Shown here piece by piece: positions 25,605 through 34,853 of a DNA stretch of 64,000 bases (position 1 is its first letter; each line of letters opens with the position of its first letter). Below the pieces are notes generated by a model, which worked only from the letters and a program-made list of their open reading frames with translations, was not told the origin of the DNA and made no database searches. Source of the DNA: Shinella zoogloeoides. GTDB taxonomy: Bacteria; Pseudomonadota; Alphaproteobacteria; Rhizobiales; Rhizobiaceae. The stretch is from the NCBI RefSeq assembly GCF_020883495.1, contig NZ_CP086610.1, forward strand, positions 725,501-789,500. Direction: 5' to 3'. The translations under genes were made by a program, and so were the position numbers.

Positions 25605-26705
25605 TCAGCAGAGGTCGGTGGCGCTGATTGCGATACCGAAGCCCTCGAGGCCGACATAGTGGCGTTCGCGCGAGGCCATCAGGCGGATCGAGGCGATGCC
25701 GAGGTCCTTCAGGATCTGCGCGCCAAGGCCGATTTCCAGCCATTCGCTTTCGCGCGCCTGCGCCTCGTCGTGGCCCTCGCGGTCGTGCATGCCCTTGCGG
25801 GCGGTGGAGGACTGCCCGACGCCGACCGAACCTTCGCGCAGGTAGACGATGACCCCGCGACCCTCACCGGCGATGCGCTTCATGATGGCGTCGATCTGGC
25901 GTCCTGCGCCAAAAACGTCACCGCCGACATTTTCCAGATGCAGGCGCACCGGAATGTCGACGCCGTCGCGGATGTCGCCGAAGACGACGGCGAGATGCTG
26001 CATCGGATCCCAGGGCAGCGTGTAGGTGAGGGCCTTCGCCTTGCCGTAGGGCGTGTCGATATCGAAGCTGCCGACCTGCTCGATCAGCGTTTCCTTGCGC
26101 TGGCGATAGGCGATGAGATCGGCGACGGAGACCTGCTTGAGGCCGTTCTTTTCCGCGAAGGCGGCGACCTGCGGGCCGCGCATCACGGTGCCGTCGTCAT
26201 TGACGAGTTCGCTGATCACGCCGATCGGCGGCAGGCTGGCGAGCTTGCAGAGGTCGACGGCCGCTTCCGTATGGCCGGAGCGCATCAGCACGCCGCCCTC
26301 GCGGGCGACGAGCGGGAAGATATGGCCGGGGCGCACGAAATCCGTCGGGCCGACATTGGGGTTGGCGAGGTTGCGCACCGTCAGCGTGCGGTCGTCGGCG
26401 GAAATGCCGGTCGTCGTGCCGTGCTTGAAGTCGACGGAGACGGTGAAGGCGGTGGTGTGCGCCGAATCGTTCTCGGCCACCATGGCGTTGAGGTTGAGGC
26501 GCTTGGCCTCCTCGCGCGGCATGGGCGTGCAGACGATGCCCGAGGTGTGACGCACGATGAAGGCCATCTTCTCCGGCGTGCAATGCACGGCGGCGACGAT
26601 GAGGTCCCCTTCGTTCTCGCGGCCGTCGTCATCCATGACGACGACGATCTCGCCGGCCTCGAAGGCGCGGATGGCGTCGACGACGCGTTTCTGGTCATAG
26701 CTCAT
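25605..26705 (-). CDS. ribB: RibBX: 3,4-dihydroxy-2-butanone-4-phosphate synthase with degenerate GTP cyclohydrolase II domain
   Basis: A 366-residue protein. Residues 1-205 are a complete DHBP synthase: DDDGRENEGDLI, TSGIVCTPM and SGHTEAAVDL, giving the four-carbon unit for riboflavin. Residues 210-366 resemble GTP cyclohydrolase II but the zinc-binding CxnCxC loop is absent (HLENVGGDVFGAG at that place) and the catalytic YLRQEGRGIGL loop has become YLREGSVGVG. So the second domain cannot be a normal cyclohydrolase. This fits the RibBX variant known from many proteobacteria. The gene begins 10 bases after aroC and is probably co-transcribed with it. Confidence 0.92.
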   Translation of the reverse strand: MSYDQKRVVDAIRAFEAGEIVVVMDDDGRENEGDLIVAAVHCTPEKMAFIVRHTSGIVCTPMPREEAKRLNLNAMVAENDSAHTTAFTVSVDFKHGTTTGISADDRTLTVRNLANPNVGPTDFVRPGHIFPLVAREGGVLMRSGHTEAAVDLCKLASLPPIGVISELVNDDGTVMRGPQVAAFAEKNGLKQVSVADLIAYRQRKETLIEQVGSFDIDTPYGKAKALTYTLPWDPMQHLAVVFGDIRDGVDIPVRLHLENVGGDVFGAGRQIDAIMKRIAGEGRGVIVYLREGSVGVGQSSTARKGMHDREGHDEAQARESEWLEIGLGAQILKDLGIASIRLMASRERHYVGLEGFGIAISATDLC

Positions 26706-26715
26706 GGGTCGTGTC

Positions 26716-27813
26716 CTATTTCAGGCGGCCGGTCTGGCCGCGATCTCGCAGATAGTGGTCGGCAATGGCGCAGGCGACCATCGCCTCGCCGATCGGCACG
26801 GCGCGGATGCCGACGCACGGATCGTGGCGGCCCTTGGTGCGCACGTCGACATTGTTGCCGTCGGCGTCGATGGAGCGGCGCTCGGTGAGGATCGAGGAGG
26901 TCGGCTTGATGGCGAAGCGCGCGACCACCGGCTGGCCGGTGGAAATGCCGCCGAGGATGCCGCCCGCATGGTTGGACAGGAAGATCGGGTTGCCGTCGTT
27001 GCCCATGCGCATCTCGTCGGCGTTCTCCTCGCCGGTGAGTTCGGCCGAGGCGAAGCCCTCGCCGATCTCCACGCCCTTGACGGCGTTGATCGACATGAGG
27101 AGCGAGGCGATGTCCTGGTCGAGCTTGCCGTAGATCGGCGCGCCGATGCCGGCCGGAACGCCCTCGGCGACGACTTCGACGACCGCGCCGATGGAGGAGC
27201 CGGCCTTGCGGATGCCGTCGAGATACTCTTCCCAGACCGGAACGATGGCCGGGTCGGGGGCGAAGAACGGATTGTCGTTCACCACGTTCCAGTCCCAGTT
27301 GCGGCGGTCGATCTTGTGCTTGCCGATCTGCACCAGCGCGGCGCGAACCGTCAGCCCCGGCACGACCTTGCGGGCAAGCCCGCCGGCGGCCACGCGCGCG
27401 GCCGTCTCGCGGGCGGAGGAGCGCCCGCCGCCGCGATAGTCGCGGATGCCGTATTTGACGTCATAGGTGTAGTCGGCATGGCCGGGCCGGTAGCGGCGGG
27501 CGATCTCGCCGTAATCCTTGGAGCGCTGGTCGGTGTTCTCGATCAGCATGGAGACGGGCGTGCCGGTGGTGATCATCGTCTCGCCGTCCTCGTCCAGCAT
27601 CACGCCGGAGAGCACTTTCACGAGGTCGTCCTCGCGGCGCTGCGTCACGAAGCGCGACTGACCGGGCTTGCGCTTGTCGAGCCAGGCCTGGATTTCGGGA
27701 AGGGTGAAGCGGATGCCGGGCGGGCAGCCGTCCACCACGCAGCCGAGCGCCGGCCCATGGCTTTCGCCCCAGGTGGTGACGCGGAAAAGATGACCGAAAG
27801 TGTTGTGCGACAT
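26716..27813 (-). CDS. aroC: Chorismate synthase
   Basis: A 365-residue FMN-dependent enzyme converting 5-enolpyruvylshikimate 3-phosphate to chorismate. Signatures are [12 protein letters not shown] at the N-terminus, [14 protein letters not shown] and [17 protein letters not shown], and [11 protein letters not shown]. Length is normal. ribBX follows after 10 bases. The upstream gap to the GGDEF-EAL gene is 77 bases, with the promoter not obvious. Confidence 0.95.
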   Translation of the reverse strand: MSHNTFGHLFRVTTWGESHGPALGCVVDGCPPGIRFTLPEIQAWLDKRKPGQSRFVTQRREDDLVKVLSGVMLDEDGETMITTGTPVSMLIENTDQRSKDYGEIARRYRPGHADYTYDVKYGIRDYRGGGRSSARETAARVAAGGLARKVVPGLTVRAALVQIGKHKIDRRNWDWNVVNDNPFFAPDPAIVPVWEEYLDGIRKAGSSIGAVVEVVAEGVPAGIGAPIYGKLDQDIASLLMSINAVKGVEIGEGFASAELTGEENADEMRMGNDGNPIFLSNHAGGILGGISTGQPVVARFAIKPTSSILTERRSIDADGNNVDVRTKGRHDPCVGIRAVPIGEAMVACAIADHYLRDRGQTGRLK

Positions 27814-27890
27814 GAGCGGAACCGGACCCGATAGAAAGTGGGTTCCCTCTTAGTGGAAAACCGAGGGGAGGGACAAGGGGCAGTCCGCGC

Positions 27891-30800
27891 CTAGGACGCG
27901 ATCTGCCACCGCATCTCCCGCCCGAAGGCGAGGAATGCCTCTCGCGAGAGCGGCTTGGCGAAGGCATAGCCTTGCAGGAGGTCGCAGCCGAGCCGGTGCA
28001 GCATGTCGGCATGCTCCATCGTCTCCACGCCCTCCGCTACGATCTCGATGCCGAGCGAGCGGCCGATCTCGATGATCGAGCGCACCAGCGCCTGCTCGTT
28101 ATGCGAGGCGAGGATGGGGGCGACGAGCTGGCGGTCGATCTTCAGCCGCTTGGGCTTCAGCTTCAGCAGGCTGACGATGGAGGTATGGCCCGTGCCGAAA
28201 TCGTCGATCTCGATATCGATGCCGAGCGCCTTGATGCGTTCGAGATTGGCCAGCACCACGTCGTCGCTCTCGTCGAGGAAGATCGATTCCACCAGTTCGA
28301 AGGCGACCTGGCCGGGCTGGATGGAAAGGCCGGTGAGGCTGTCGATCAGGCTCTCGTCGCGCAGCCGCCGGGCGGAGACGTTGACCGAGATTTTCGGCAT
28401 GATCAGGCCCTGCGCCGCCCAGCGCGCGCAGTCGATGAGCGCCTTTTCAAGCACGATGCGGTCGAGTGTCGCCATGACGTTGAGGTCTTCGGCGATCCTG
28501 AGGAAACGGTCGGGCGTCAGCAGCCCGTCGCGCGGGTGGTTCCAGCGGATTAGCGCTTCCGCGCCGGCGAGCCTCAGCGTGCCGGCCTCGACCTGCGGCT
28601 GGTAATAGGGCACGAACTCGTTGTTCTCGATGCCCGCCAGGATGTCGTCGGCGATGCGCTTGTTGGAGATGATCTCGGCCTGCAGCGCCTCGGTGAAGAA
28701 TTCGTGGCGGTTCCGCCCGAGCGCCTTGGCGCGGTAGAGCGCAATATCGGCATTGACGAGCAGCCGCGCCGTATCCACCGAAAGGCCTTCGGCGAGCGCG
28801 ACGCCGATGCTGACGCCGAAGCGGCACAGATGCCCCTCGTATTCGATGGGCTGCTGCATCTGCGTGATGATGCGGCGGGCGAGCGTGGCAAGATAGGCCT
28901 GGTCGGCGGTATCGGTGACCACGATGACGAATTCGTCGCCGCCGATGCGGGCGACGAGGTCGCCCTTGCGCGTGGAGGCGCGCAGCACCTGCGAGGCATG
29001 CACCAGCAGCGCGTCGCCGGCGGCATGGCCGAGCGTGTCGTTGATCTGCTTGAAGCGGTCGAGATCGATATGCAGGATGGCGACCCGCGCCGGCGTCCGG
29101 GCGCTGCGCTCGGCGATGCGCGTCAGCTCGTCGTCGAGCTTGCGGCGGTTGCCCAGCCCGGTCAGCGGATCGTGCAGCGCGTTGTGCTCGATGCGGTCCT
29201 TGGCCTGTTCCAGCTCGGCGTTCTTGGCGTCCGCCTGTTCCTTCGCCGTCTTCAGGTGCTCCTTGAGCAGCACGTCGCCGGTCACGTCGAAGGCGAGGCC
29301 GATCAGCTTGCGCCCGCCGTCCGGGCTATGCTGGATCTTGCCGACGGAGCGCACATGGCGGGTCTCTCCGGTCGACAGCAGGATTCGCGCCTCGTGCACA
29401 TAGGGCAGGTCCTGCTCGATGCAGTGCCCGACATTCTCGATGATGACCGGACGGTCTTCGGGATGGATGGCCCCGAGCCACCGCTCGCGGGTGACGATGC
29501 CGTCCGAATAGGCCAGGCCATAGAGCTGGTGCATGCGCTCGTCCCAGAGCGTCACGCCGGTGACGAGATCGGCCTCCCAGAGGCCGCACTGGTAGGAATC
29601 GAGCGCGAGGTCCAGGCGGCGGGTCAGCACGGCAAGCTCGGCGTTCTGCACCTCGGCATGCTCCTTGGCGCTGGTCAGCGCCTGGTTGAGCATCACGTCC
29701 TCGGTCACGTCCCAGCTTATGCCGGTCAGCTTGTCCTCGCCGTTCGGCCCGGTCAGGCGCGAGCCGACATTGCGGATATAGTGCCAGCTCCCGTCGGGCA
29801 TGAGGATGCGGTACTGCGACTTGTAATCGCTGCCGCCCTCGCGGATCACGTCCATCTCGGCCTTGGCGACGGCGACGTCGTCCGGGTGCAGCACGGAGCG
29901 CCATTGATGGTCGTTCGGCGTCTGGCCTTCCGGGAAACCGTGCAGGCGATGCATCTGGGTGTCCCAGTTGCGCATGCCGGTCGCAAGCTCGACTTCCCAG
30001 ATGCCGATCTTGGAGGCGTCGAGCGCGATATCGAGGCGCTGCGACAGGGACTGGACCTGCCGTTCGCGGGCGCGCAGGCGCGCGATGTTGCGCTGGCGCT
30101 CGTTGACGAGACCGCCGGTCAGGAAGATGGGCACGATGATGACGAGCGCCGCGGCGAGCACGATCAGGCGGATCTGCGTGCGGTTTTCGGGCGGGTGATA
30201 CCAGCCCCGGGTCGGCACGGCGGCCATCTCCCAGCGTCCGCCGGGAAAATCGAGGAGCTGGATCACCGGCTCGTTCTCGAAAACCGCCGCCTCGCCGAAG
30301 AACGGATCGACCACATTGTCCGGCACGGAGACGTCGCGGATGGCGATCTCGATATCGGCGGTGTGCTGCGGCATGCCGTGGCTGGGCTGGTGGTCGGGAT
30401 CGATCAGGCCGGCATCGGTGAAAAGCCTGCGCTCGTCGATCAATCCGTCGACATAACCCCAGAAATAGTGCCGCGCGTCGATATTGGTGAAGACCGGCAT
30501 GAAGAGGTTGAAGCCGCGCCCGCCCTTGGCGAACTCGACCGGGCCGAACATCAGGGGACGTCCGCGCGAGCGGTCGGTCTGGGCGGCGCGCTTGAAGGAG
30601 GGGAAGCGGTTGAAGTCGGTGCCGACATGGCGGTCGCCGTTGCGGGGGAAGGCCTGGCTCACCTTGCCGCCGGGCGCCACGCCGATGCGGCGGAAATGGG
30701 CGTTCTGCAACAGCAGCTTGCGGGCGAAGGTATCGAATTGCAGGGCGGCCTGGTCCGGGGCCATCGCGAACATGTTGGCGACGCTGCGCAGCGCCGCCAC

Positions 30801-31019
30801 ATTGCCGTTGACCTCGTTCTGCAGCCGTGCGGCGGCGAGCGTCAGGTCTCCGGAGACATGGCCCTGCAACTCCGTCCGGTAGAGGCTTTCGTTCTGCCGC
30901 TCGTAGAGAACGCCGGCCGCAAGGATGACGCAGCCGGCGATCGTCGCGGGAAGCAGCGACGGTCGCGCCCATTCTGCGATGGACGCCAGATGGCGGCGTG
31001 TTGCGGCTCTCACGGACAA
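27891..31019 (-). CDS. CHASE-PAS-PAS-GGDEF-EAL c-di-GMP turnover protein
   Basis: A protein of about 1042 residues with a first membrane helix (about 20-40), a periplasmic CHASE domain (50-265), a second helix (283-305), two PAS domains (325-445, 465-585), GGDEF (605-765) and EAL (785-1030). The cyclase motif GGDEF is intact in LVARIGGDEF and an RxxD inhibitory site (RKGD) lies five residues before it. The EAL domain keeps AEALIRW, DDFGTGHTS, KIDRQ and VAEGVE, so both activities are possible. The PAS pair and CHASE suggest regulation by an extracellular signal. The start is TTG at 31019 or GTG at 31013. Upstream, an inverted repeat ATAAGC/GCTTAT (31078-31104) sits in the 266-base gap before DUF1344. 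Confidence 0.9.
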   Translation of the reverse strand: MSVRAATRRHLASIAEWARPSLLPATIAGCVILAAGVLYERQNESLYRTELQGHVSGDLTLAAARLQNEVNGNVAALRSVANMFAMAPDQAALQFDTFARKLLLQNAHFRRIGVAPGGKVSQAFPRNGDRHVGTDFNRFPSFKRAAQTDRSRGRPLMFGPVEFAKGGRGFNLFMPVFTNIDARHYFWGYVDGLIDERRLFTDAGLIDPDHQPSHGMPQHTADIEIAIRDVSVPDNVVDPFFGEAAVFENEPVIQLLDFPGGRWEMAAVPTRGWYHPPENRTQIRLIVLAAALVIIVPIFLTGGLVNERQRNIARLRARERQVQSLSQRLDIALDASKIGIWEVELATGMRNWDTQMHRLHGFPEGQTPNDHQWRSVLHPDDVAVAKAEMDVIREGGSDYKSQYRILMPDGSWHYIRNVGSRLTGPNGEDKLTGISWDVTEDVMLNQALTSAKEHAEVQNAELAVLTRRLDLALDSYQCGLWEADLVTGVTLWDERMHQLYGLAYSDGIVTRERWLGAIHPEDRPVIIENVGHCIEQDLPYVHEARILLSTGETRHVRSVGKIQHSPDGGRKLIGLAFDVTGDVLLKEHLKTAKEQADAKNAELEQAKDRIEHNALHDPLTGLGNRRKLDDELTRIAERSARTPARVAILHIDLDRFKQINDTLGHAAGDALLVHASQVLRASTRKGDLVARIGGDEFVIVVTDTADQAYLATLARRIITQMQQPIEYEGHLCRFGVSIGVALAEGLSVDTARLLVNADIALYRAKALGRNRHEFFTEALQAEIISNKRIADDILAGIENNEFVPYYQPQVEAGTLRLAGAEALIRWNHPRDGLLTPDRFLRIAEDLNVMATLDRIVLEKALIDCARWAAQGLIMPKISVNVSARRLRDESLIDSLTGLSIQPGQVAFELVESIFLDESDDVVLANLERIKALGIDIEIDDFGTGHTSIVSLLKLKPKRLKIDRQLVAPILASHNEQALVRSIIEIGRSLGIEIVAEGVETMEHADMLHRLGCDLLQGYAFAKPLSREAFLAFGREMRWQIAS

Positions 31020-31285
31020 GAATAAGGGTTCCCGGTTGTAGCGGAACGGTACGGGGCGCTTCCTTAAAATTGCATTTATAAGCGACTGAAATACTTGTGC
31101 TTATGTCGCCTGTCTCGATCCCGCGCGCGACAATCCGGGGGATGATGCCGCCCCATGCCTTGATTCGAGGGGGCTTTGCGTCCATCCATTCCACTCTTCA
31201 TCGCGCGACGGGCGAATTTCGCCATATTTGGGGGGCATCTGACATGGCCAGCAAAAAGACTGATTCATTCCCAGGGGTTCGCAAG

Positions 31286-31546
31286 ATGCGGTTGCTCATC
31301 GCTGCACTGATGGCCACGGCTGTCTTCCTTTCGCCGCTCGCCGCGTCCGCCGAAAGCGCGGATGTCGAAGCGGTGATCACCAATGTCGACACGACCAATC
31401 TCAGCCTCTCGCTCGATGACGGCAAGAAGTACCAGGCGCCGGAAGAGTTCAATTTTGAAGGTCTGGAGCCGGGCGTGAAGGTGCTGGTCTTCTATACCGA
31501 GGTCGACGGCAAGCGCGTCATCAACGACCTCGAAGTCCTCCAGTAA
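31286..31546 (+). CDS. DUF1344 family secreted protein
   Basis: An 86-residue protein with a signal peptide (MRLLIAALMATAVFLSPLAASA|E) and a DUF1344 domain: VITNVDTTNLSLSLDDGKKY and a C-terminal EVDGKRVINDLEVLQ. These are small periplasmic proteins of alphaproteobacteria of unknown function, found near outer envelope genes. AGGGG lies eight bases before the ATG at 31286, which decides it over the ATG at 31244. It is convergent with the phosphatase gene. Confidence 0.85.
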   Translation: MRLLIAALMATAVFLSPLAASAESADVEAVITNVDTTNLSLSLDDGKKYQAPEEFNFEGLEPGVKVLVFYTEVDGKRVINDLEVLQ

Positions 31547-31562
31547 GAACCGGCGGTTTCCG

Positions 31563-32144
31563 TCAGAGCCAGTGCATGCCGGCGCCGTCCAGCCGCAGGA
31601 TACGGTCCTGGTGGATCGGCGTGTTGGCCGCCTCTTCCTCATCCATGCCATTCAGCCGGAAGGCCGCGCGGAAAACGCCGCCATGGCTGACGCAGACCGT
31701 CGGCCGCGTCGTGTCGCGCAGGAACGAGCCGATGCGCCAGCAGAGGATTTCGTAGCTTTCGGCGGCCTCGCCCGGCGGGATGAAGTTCCACTTGGCCTGG
31801 GCGCGCTCTTCCACGCGCTCGGGGGTCTCCACCTTGAGTTCCGCGAGCGTATGACCTTCCCAGTCGCCGAAGGAGACTTCGACGAGGCGCGGATCGGTGC
31901 GGTAGGCGAGGGGAGGAAGGCCCATGGCGCGGCGCAGGATTTCCATCGTCTCGCGCGTGCGCCCGAGCGGGCTTGCCACGAAGTCGAAATCGGAAACGGT
32001 GTCGCCAAGAATGCCCTTGAGGGCGTGGCCGTTACCGGCCGCCTGGCTGCGGCCGGTGTCGTTCAGCGGAATGTCCTTCTGGCCCTGCAGTCTGCCCTCT
32101 GCATTCCACGCGGTCTGGCCGTGTCGGATCATGTAGATGAGCAA
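31563..32144 (-). CDS. Histidine phosphatase family protein
   Basis: A 193-residue phosphoglycerate-mutase-like protein. The catalytic RHG motif is at the N-terminus (MIRHGQTAWNAEGRLQG), followed by LGRTRETME with the second Arg, FGDWEGHT with the Glu, and CVSHGGVF with the second His. Such enzymes dephosphorylate sugar phosphates or cofactors. It follows fabI in the same direction (ATG 20 bases after fabI stop), an order I know from Rhizobiaceae. Substrate not predictable. Confidence 0.88.
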   Translation of the reverse strand: MLIYMIRHGQTAWNAEGRLQGQKDIPLNDTGRSQAAGNGHALKGILGDTVSDFDFVASPLGRTRETMEILRRAMGLPPLAYRTDPRLVEVSFGDWEGHTLAELKVETPERVEERAQAKWNFIPPGEAAESYEILCWRIGSFLRDTTRPTVCVSHGGVFRAAFRLNGMDEEEAANTPIHQDRILRLDGAGMHWL

Positions 32145-32163
32145 GGCGGGTCCCTGAAGTTCG

Positions 32164-32982
32164 TCAGTCCTTGATGACGGAAATGTCCGGCGCGTCCACG
32201 GCCTTCATGCCGATGACGTGGTAGCCGCTGTCGGCATGGTGCGTCTCGCCCGTGACGGAGCGCGACAGGTCCGACAGGAGGTAGAGGCCGACATCGCCCA
32301 CCTCCTCGATGGTGACGGTACGGCGCAGCGGCGCGTTGTACTCGTTCCACTTGAGGATATAGCGGAAGTCGCCGATGCCGGAGGCGGCCAGCGTCTTGAT
32401 CGGGCCGGCCGAGATGGCGTTGACGCGGATGTTCTTCGGGCCGAGGTCGACGGCGAGGTACTTCACGCTCGCCTCGAGCGCGGCCTTGGCGACGCCCATG
32501 ACGTTGTAGTTCGGCATGACCTTTTCCGCGCCGTAGTAGGTCAGCGTCAGCATCGCGCCGCCGTCGGTCATCAGCTTTTCCGCGCGCCGGGCGACCGACG
32601 TGAAGGAATAGACCGAAATCTGCATCGTCTTGGCGAAGTTGCCGGGCGTCGTGTCGACATAGCGGCCCGTCAGCTCGTCCTTGTCGGAGAAGCCGATGGC
32701 ATGAACGATGAAATCGATCTTGCCCCACATCTTCTCGACATTGTCGAAGACCGCATCGATGGACGCTTCGTCGGAGACGTCGCAGTCGCCGGCCAGCACG
32801 GCGCCGATTTCGGCCGCCAGCGGCTCCACGCGCTTCTTCAGCGCTTCGCCCTGATAGGTGAAGGCGATCTCGCCGCCCTGCGCGTGGATGGCCTTCGCAA
32901 TGCCCCAGGCGATGGAACGATTGTTTGCGACGCCCATGATGACGCCGCGCTTGCCCTTCATCAGACCGGATGCCTGAACCAT
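32164..32982 (-). CDS. fabI: Enoyl-[acyl-carrier-protein] reductase (NADH), FabI type
   Basis: A 272-residue short-chain dehydrogenase. Signatures: GVANNRSIAWGIAK cofactor loop, and the catalytic pair Tyr/Lys in YYGAEKVMPNYNVMGVAKAALEA split as Y-x6-K. FabI carries out the last reduction in fatty-acid elongation. AGGGG precedes the ATG by about 6 bases. The next gene downstream is the phosphatase. The 186-base region before the start holds a GGCCG-GAAA-CGGCC hairpin (33018-33031) and a CTAGAGC motif; no clear promoter found. Confidence 0.93.
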   Translation of the reverse strand: MVQASGLMKGKRGVIMGVANNRSIAWGIAKAIHAQGGEIAFTYQGEALKKRVEPLAAEIGAVLAGDCDVSDEASIDAVFDNVEKMWGKIDFIVHAIGFSDKDELTGRYVDTTPGNFAKTMQISVYSFTSVARRAEKLMTDGGAMLTLTYYGAEKVMPNYNVMGVAKAALEASVKYLAVDLGPKNIRVNAISAGPIKTLAASGIGDFRYILKWNEYNAPLRRTVTIEEVGDVGLYLLSDLSRSVTGETHHADSGYHVIGMKAVDAPDISVIKD

Positions 32983-33168
32983 GGTTTGCCCCCTGATACC
33001 TAGAGCACTTCCGCAAAGGCCGGAAACGGCCTCGCAATCGGAACTGCATGAAACAAGTCGGGATTGCCTATGGCATAGCCCGCAATGCGGTTCAAGCGCG
33101 CGCAGCTTCAGGAACTGTTAGCATTCGTAACAATGGGTGCATGTTTCACCCGGGCGTCATACAATCGA

Positions 33169-34251
33169 TTAAAGATAAAGCCCTTCGCGCTGCGAGCGCA
33201 TCAGGTCGATCATCCTGGCATCCGGCTTTTCCCACAGGAGAAGGCGGATTTCCGCGATCAGGTCGCCGCGCTCGCCGTTCTCCTTCGTCAGGCCCTCGCC
33301 CTCGATGCGGATCGTCTGGTCGGAACCGGACCAGGCCGGCACGGTGACGGAGAGGGGACCGGCCGGTCCTTCGATCGTCGTCTCGCAGCCGAGCACAGCG
33401 TTCTCGATCGTCACCGGCAGGTCGACCTTCAGATCGAAGCCGTCGACGCGGAAGCGGCCGGGCGCGACGCGCACGGTGACGACGGCGTCGCCGCGCTTGA
33501 GATTGTCGATGCGGTATCCCGCTTCCTTGAGGCGGATCACCTGGCCGTCGGTCGTGCCCGCGCCGATCGGCACGCGGATCGTCTGGCCCTCGGGCGTCTC
33601 GATGGTCGGCCGCACCCGGTTCAGGATGTCCTCGACCGTCACCGTGATCTCGGTCGCAAGATCCGGGGCCTTCTCGACCTTGGCGCGGCTGCCGCGGATG
33701 CGGCGGATGATGGCGGAGATGAGCGCTGAGGCCGGCGCGCTGGCCCGGGCCGACGCGGTCTCCTCGGATACCGGGTCCTCGACGGCCTTGCGGGCGTCCT
33801 GGGCGGGGGCGGCGCTCGCTTGAGCCTGTGTCTGCGCTTGGGCCTGGGCCTGAGCCTGAGCCTGAGCCTGCGGCTGGGGGCGGGCCTGCGGCTTCGCATC
33901 GGCCTGCTGGCCGCGGGAATCGACGCCGAAGATGCGGGCGATCATGTCCTCGGCGTCTTCGCCGGACATGCGCGGGGCCTCGGCCCTCGCCTTGCGCTCG
34001 GCCTGCTGGCGGCGCATCTGCTCCATGCGGCGTAGCTCTGCCTCGCGCTGCTGGCGGTCGTAGCGGCTGCGCTTGTCCGGGTCGCGCAGGAGATCGTAGG
34101 CGCGGCCGGCCTCGGTGAAGCGCACGGTCGCGAGCGGGTCGTCGTGATTCTGGTCGGGATGCACGGCTTTCGCCAGCGAGCGCCAGGCGGCCTTGATTTC
34201 CTCCTGCCCCGCATTTTTCTTCACGCCGAGAACCGCATAGGGATCACGCAT
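33169..34251 (-). CDS. J-domain protein with DnaJ C-terminal domain (DnaJ/CbpA-like)
   Basis: A 360-residue co-chaperone. The J-domain at the start contains the HPD motif (AVHPDQNHDD) that stimulates DnaK ATPase. A Gln/Ala-rich spacer of about 20 residues (PQ-QA repeats, see 33821-33876) is followed by the C-terminal DnaJ domain with IRVPIGAGTTDGQVIRLK and KVDLPVTIENAVLG. There is no zinc-finger domain, so this is CbpA/type B. The start is ATG at 34251 (MRDPYAVLGV); a GTG at 34260 is possible. It is transcribed before fabI, as in other Rhizobiaceae. Confidence 0.88.
   Translation of the reverse strand: MRDPYAVLGVKKNAGQEEIKAAWRSLAKAVHPDQNHDDPLATVRFTEAGRAYDLLRDPDKRSRYDRQQREAELRRMEQMRRQQAERKARAEAPRMSGEDAEDMIARIFGVDSRGQQADAKPQARPQPQAQAQAQAQAQAQTQAQASAAPAQDARKAVEDPVSEETASARASAPASALISAIIRRIRGSRAKVEKAPDLATEITVTVEDILNRVRPTIETPEGQTIRVPIGAGTTDGQVIRLKEAGYRIDNLKRGDAVVTVRVAPGRFRVDGFDLKVDLPVTIENAVLGCETTIEGPAGPLSVTVPAWSGSDQTIRIEGEGLTKENGERGDLIAEIRLLLWEKPDARMIDLMRSQREGLYL
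33821..33876. repeat. GCCTGA/GCCTGG hexanucleotide repeat coding QA repeats
   Basis: A run of imperfect 6-base units (agcctg, ggcctg, cgcttg) inside the J-domain protein gene. On the coding strand each unit gives Gln-Ala or Gln-Thr. The three central AGCCTG units are identical, so the length may vary between strains by slippage. Confidence 0.8.
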
Positions 34252-34353
34252 AACTTCCACCCGTTTCCGTTTCGCCGGCCATGGTATCGATGAACGTCCT
34301 AACCGGCGGTTACGGGTCAGGGTTGAGAAAGTGCAAACGCGCCTGAAAAGGGC

Positions 34354-34809
34354 TCATCCCTGCCGGTCGAAGGCGAGCAGAAGCCATTCGCCGGTATTGC
34401 CCATGCAGGTGCGTCCGGTGAAGCTGGCGATACCCTGGTAGGAGTGCTTGGTGGTCACGAAATCCCGGCAGGTGCGGCCCGCGCCGTCCTGGTTTTCCGC
34501 GATGCTGCTGATCACGCCGGCGCTGCCCGAGGCGGAGTTCGCCCAGGGAATGGGGTTGCCGCCCGCCCGCGCGAGATCGGCCGAGGACACAGCGTTGCGC
34601 ACGGTGATCTCGTCGGTCAGACGGTCCGTGTTGCCGTTCGGCACGGTATTGGTGCGCACCGTCGTGTCGACGTTGCTGTCGGAGGAGAACAGGTCAAGAC
34701 CGCTCATGCAGCCGGAAAGCACGACGCCGGACATCATGACGGCGAGGAACCCCAGGCGGCGCGTCCAGTTTGGCTTTGTCTCCGGTCGCGTCTTTGTTAT
34801 GTCTTTCAA
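34354..34809 (-). CDS. RT0821/Lpp0805-type surface lipoprotein
   Basis: A 151-residue lipoprotein with a membrane-anchoring signal (RRLGFLAVMMSGVVLSGC) whose lipobox LSGC would be lipidated. The C-terminal part contains ITVRNAVSSADL, GGNPIPWANSASGSAG and GRTCRDF, the pattern of RT0821/Lpp0805 family outer-membrane surface proteins. Two cysteines (TCRDF, TCMGN) may form a disulfide. It is divergent from pdxH across 44 bases and lies upstream of the J-domain protein gene. Confidence 0.83.
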   Translation of the reverse strand: MKDITKTRPETKPNWTRRLGFLAVMMSGVVLSGCMSGLDLFSSDSNVDTTVRTNTVPNGNTDRLTDEITVRNAVSSADLARAGGNPIPWANSASGSAGVISSIAENQDGAGRTCRDFVTTKHSYQGIASFTGRTCMGNTGEWLLLAFDRQG

Positions 34810-34853
34810 CCAGACTGCCTCATACAGCTAGATAGATCGGCATTGATTCAAAT

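Noticed and set aside
26706..26715. FMN riboswitch before ribBX
   Set aside because: Only 10 bases separate aroC from ribBX, which cannot hold a riboswitch.
28704..31025. 773-residue open frame opposite the GGDEF-EAL gene
   Set aside because: Mirror of codon bias of the real gene; no domain features, no ribosome site.
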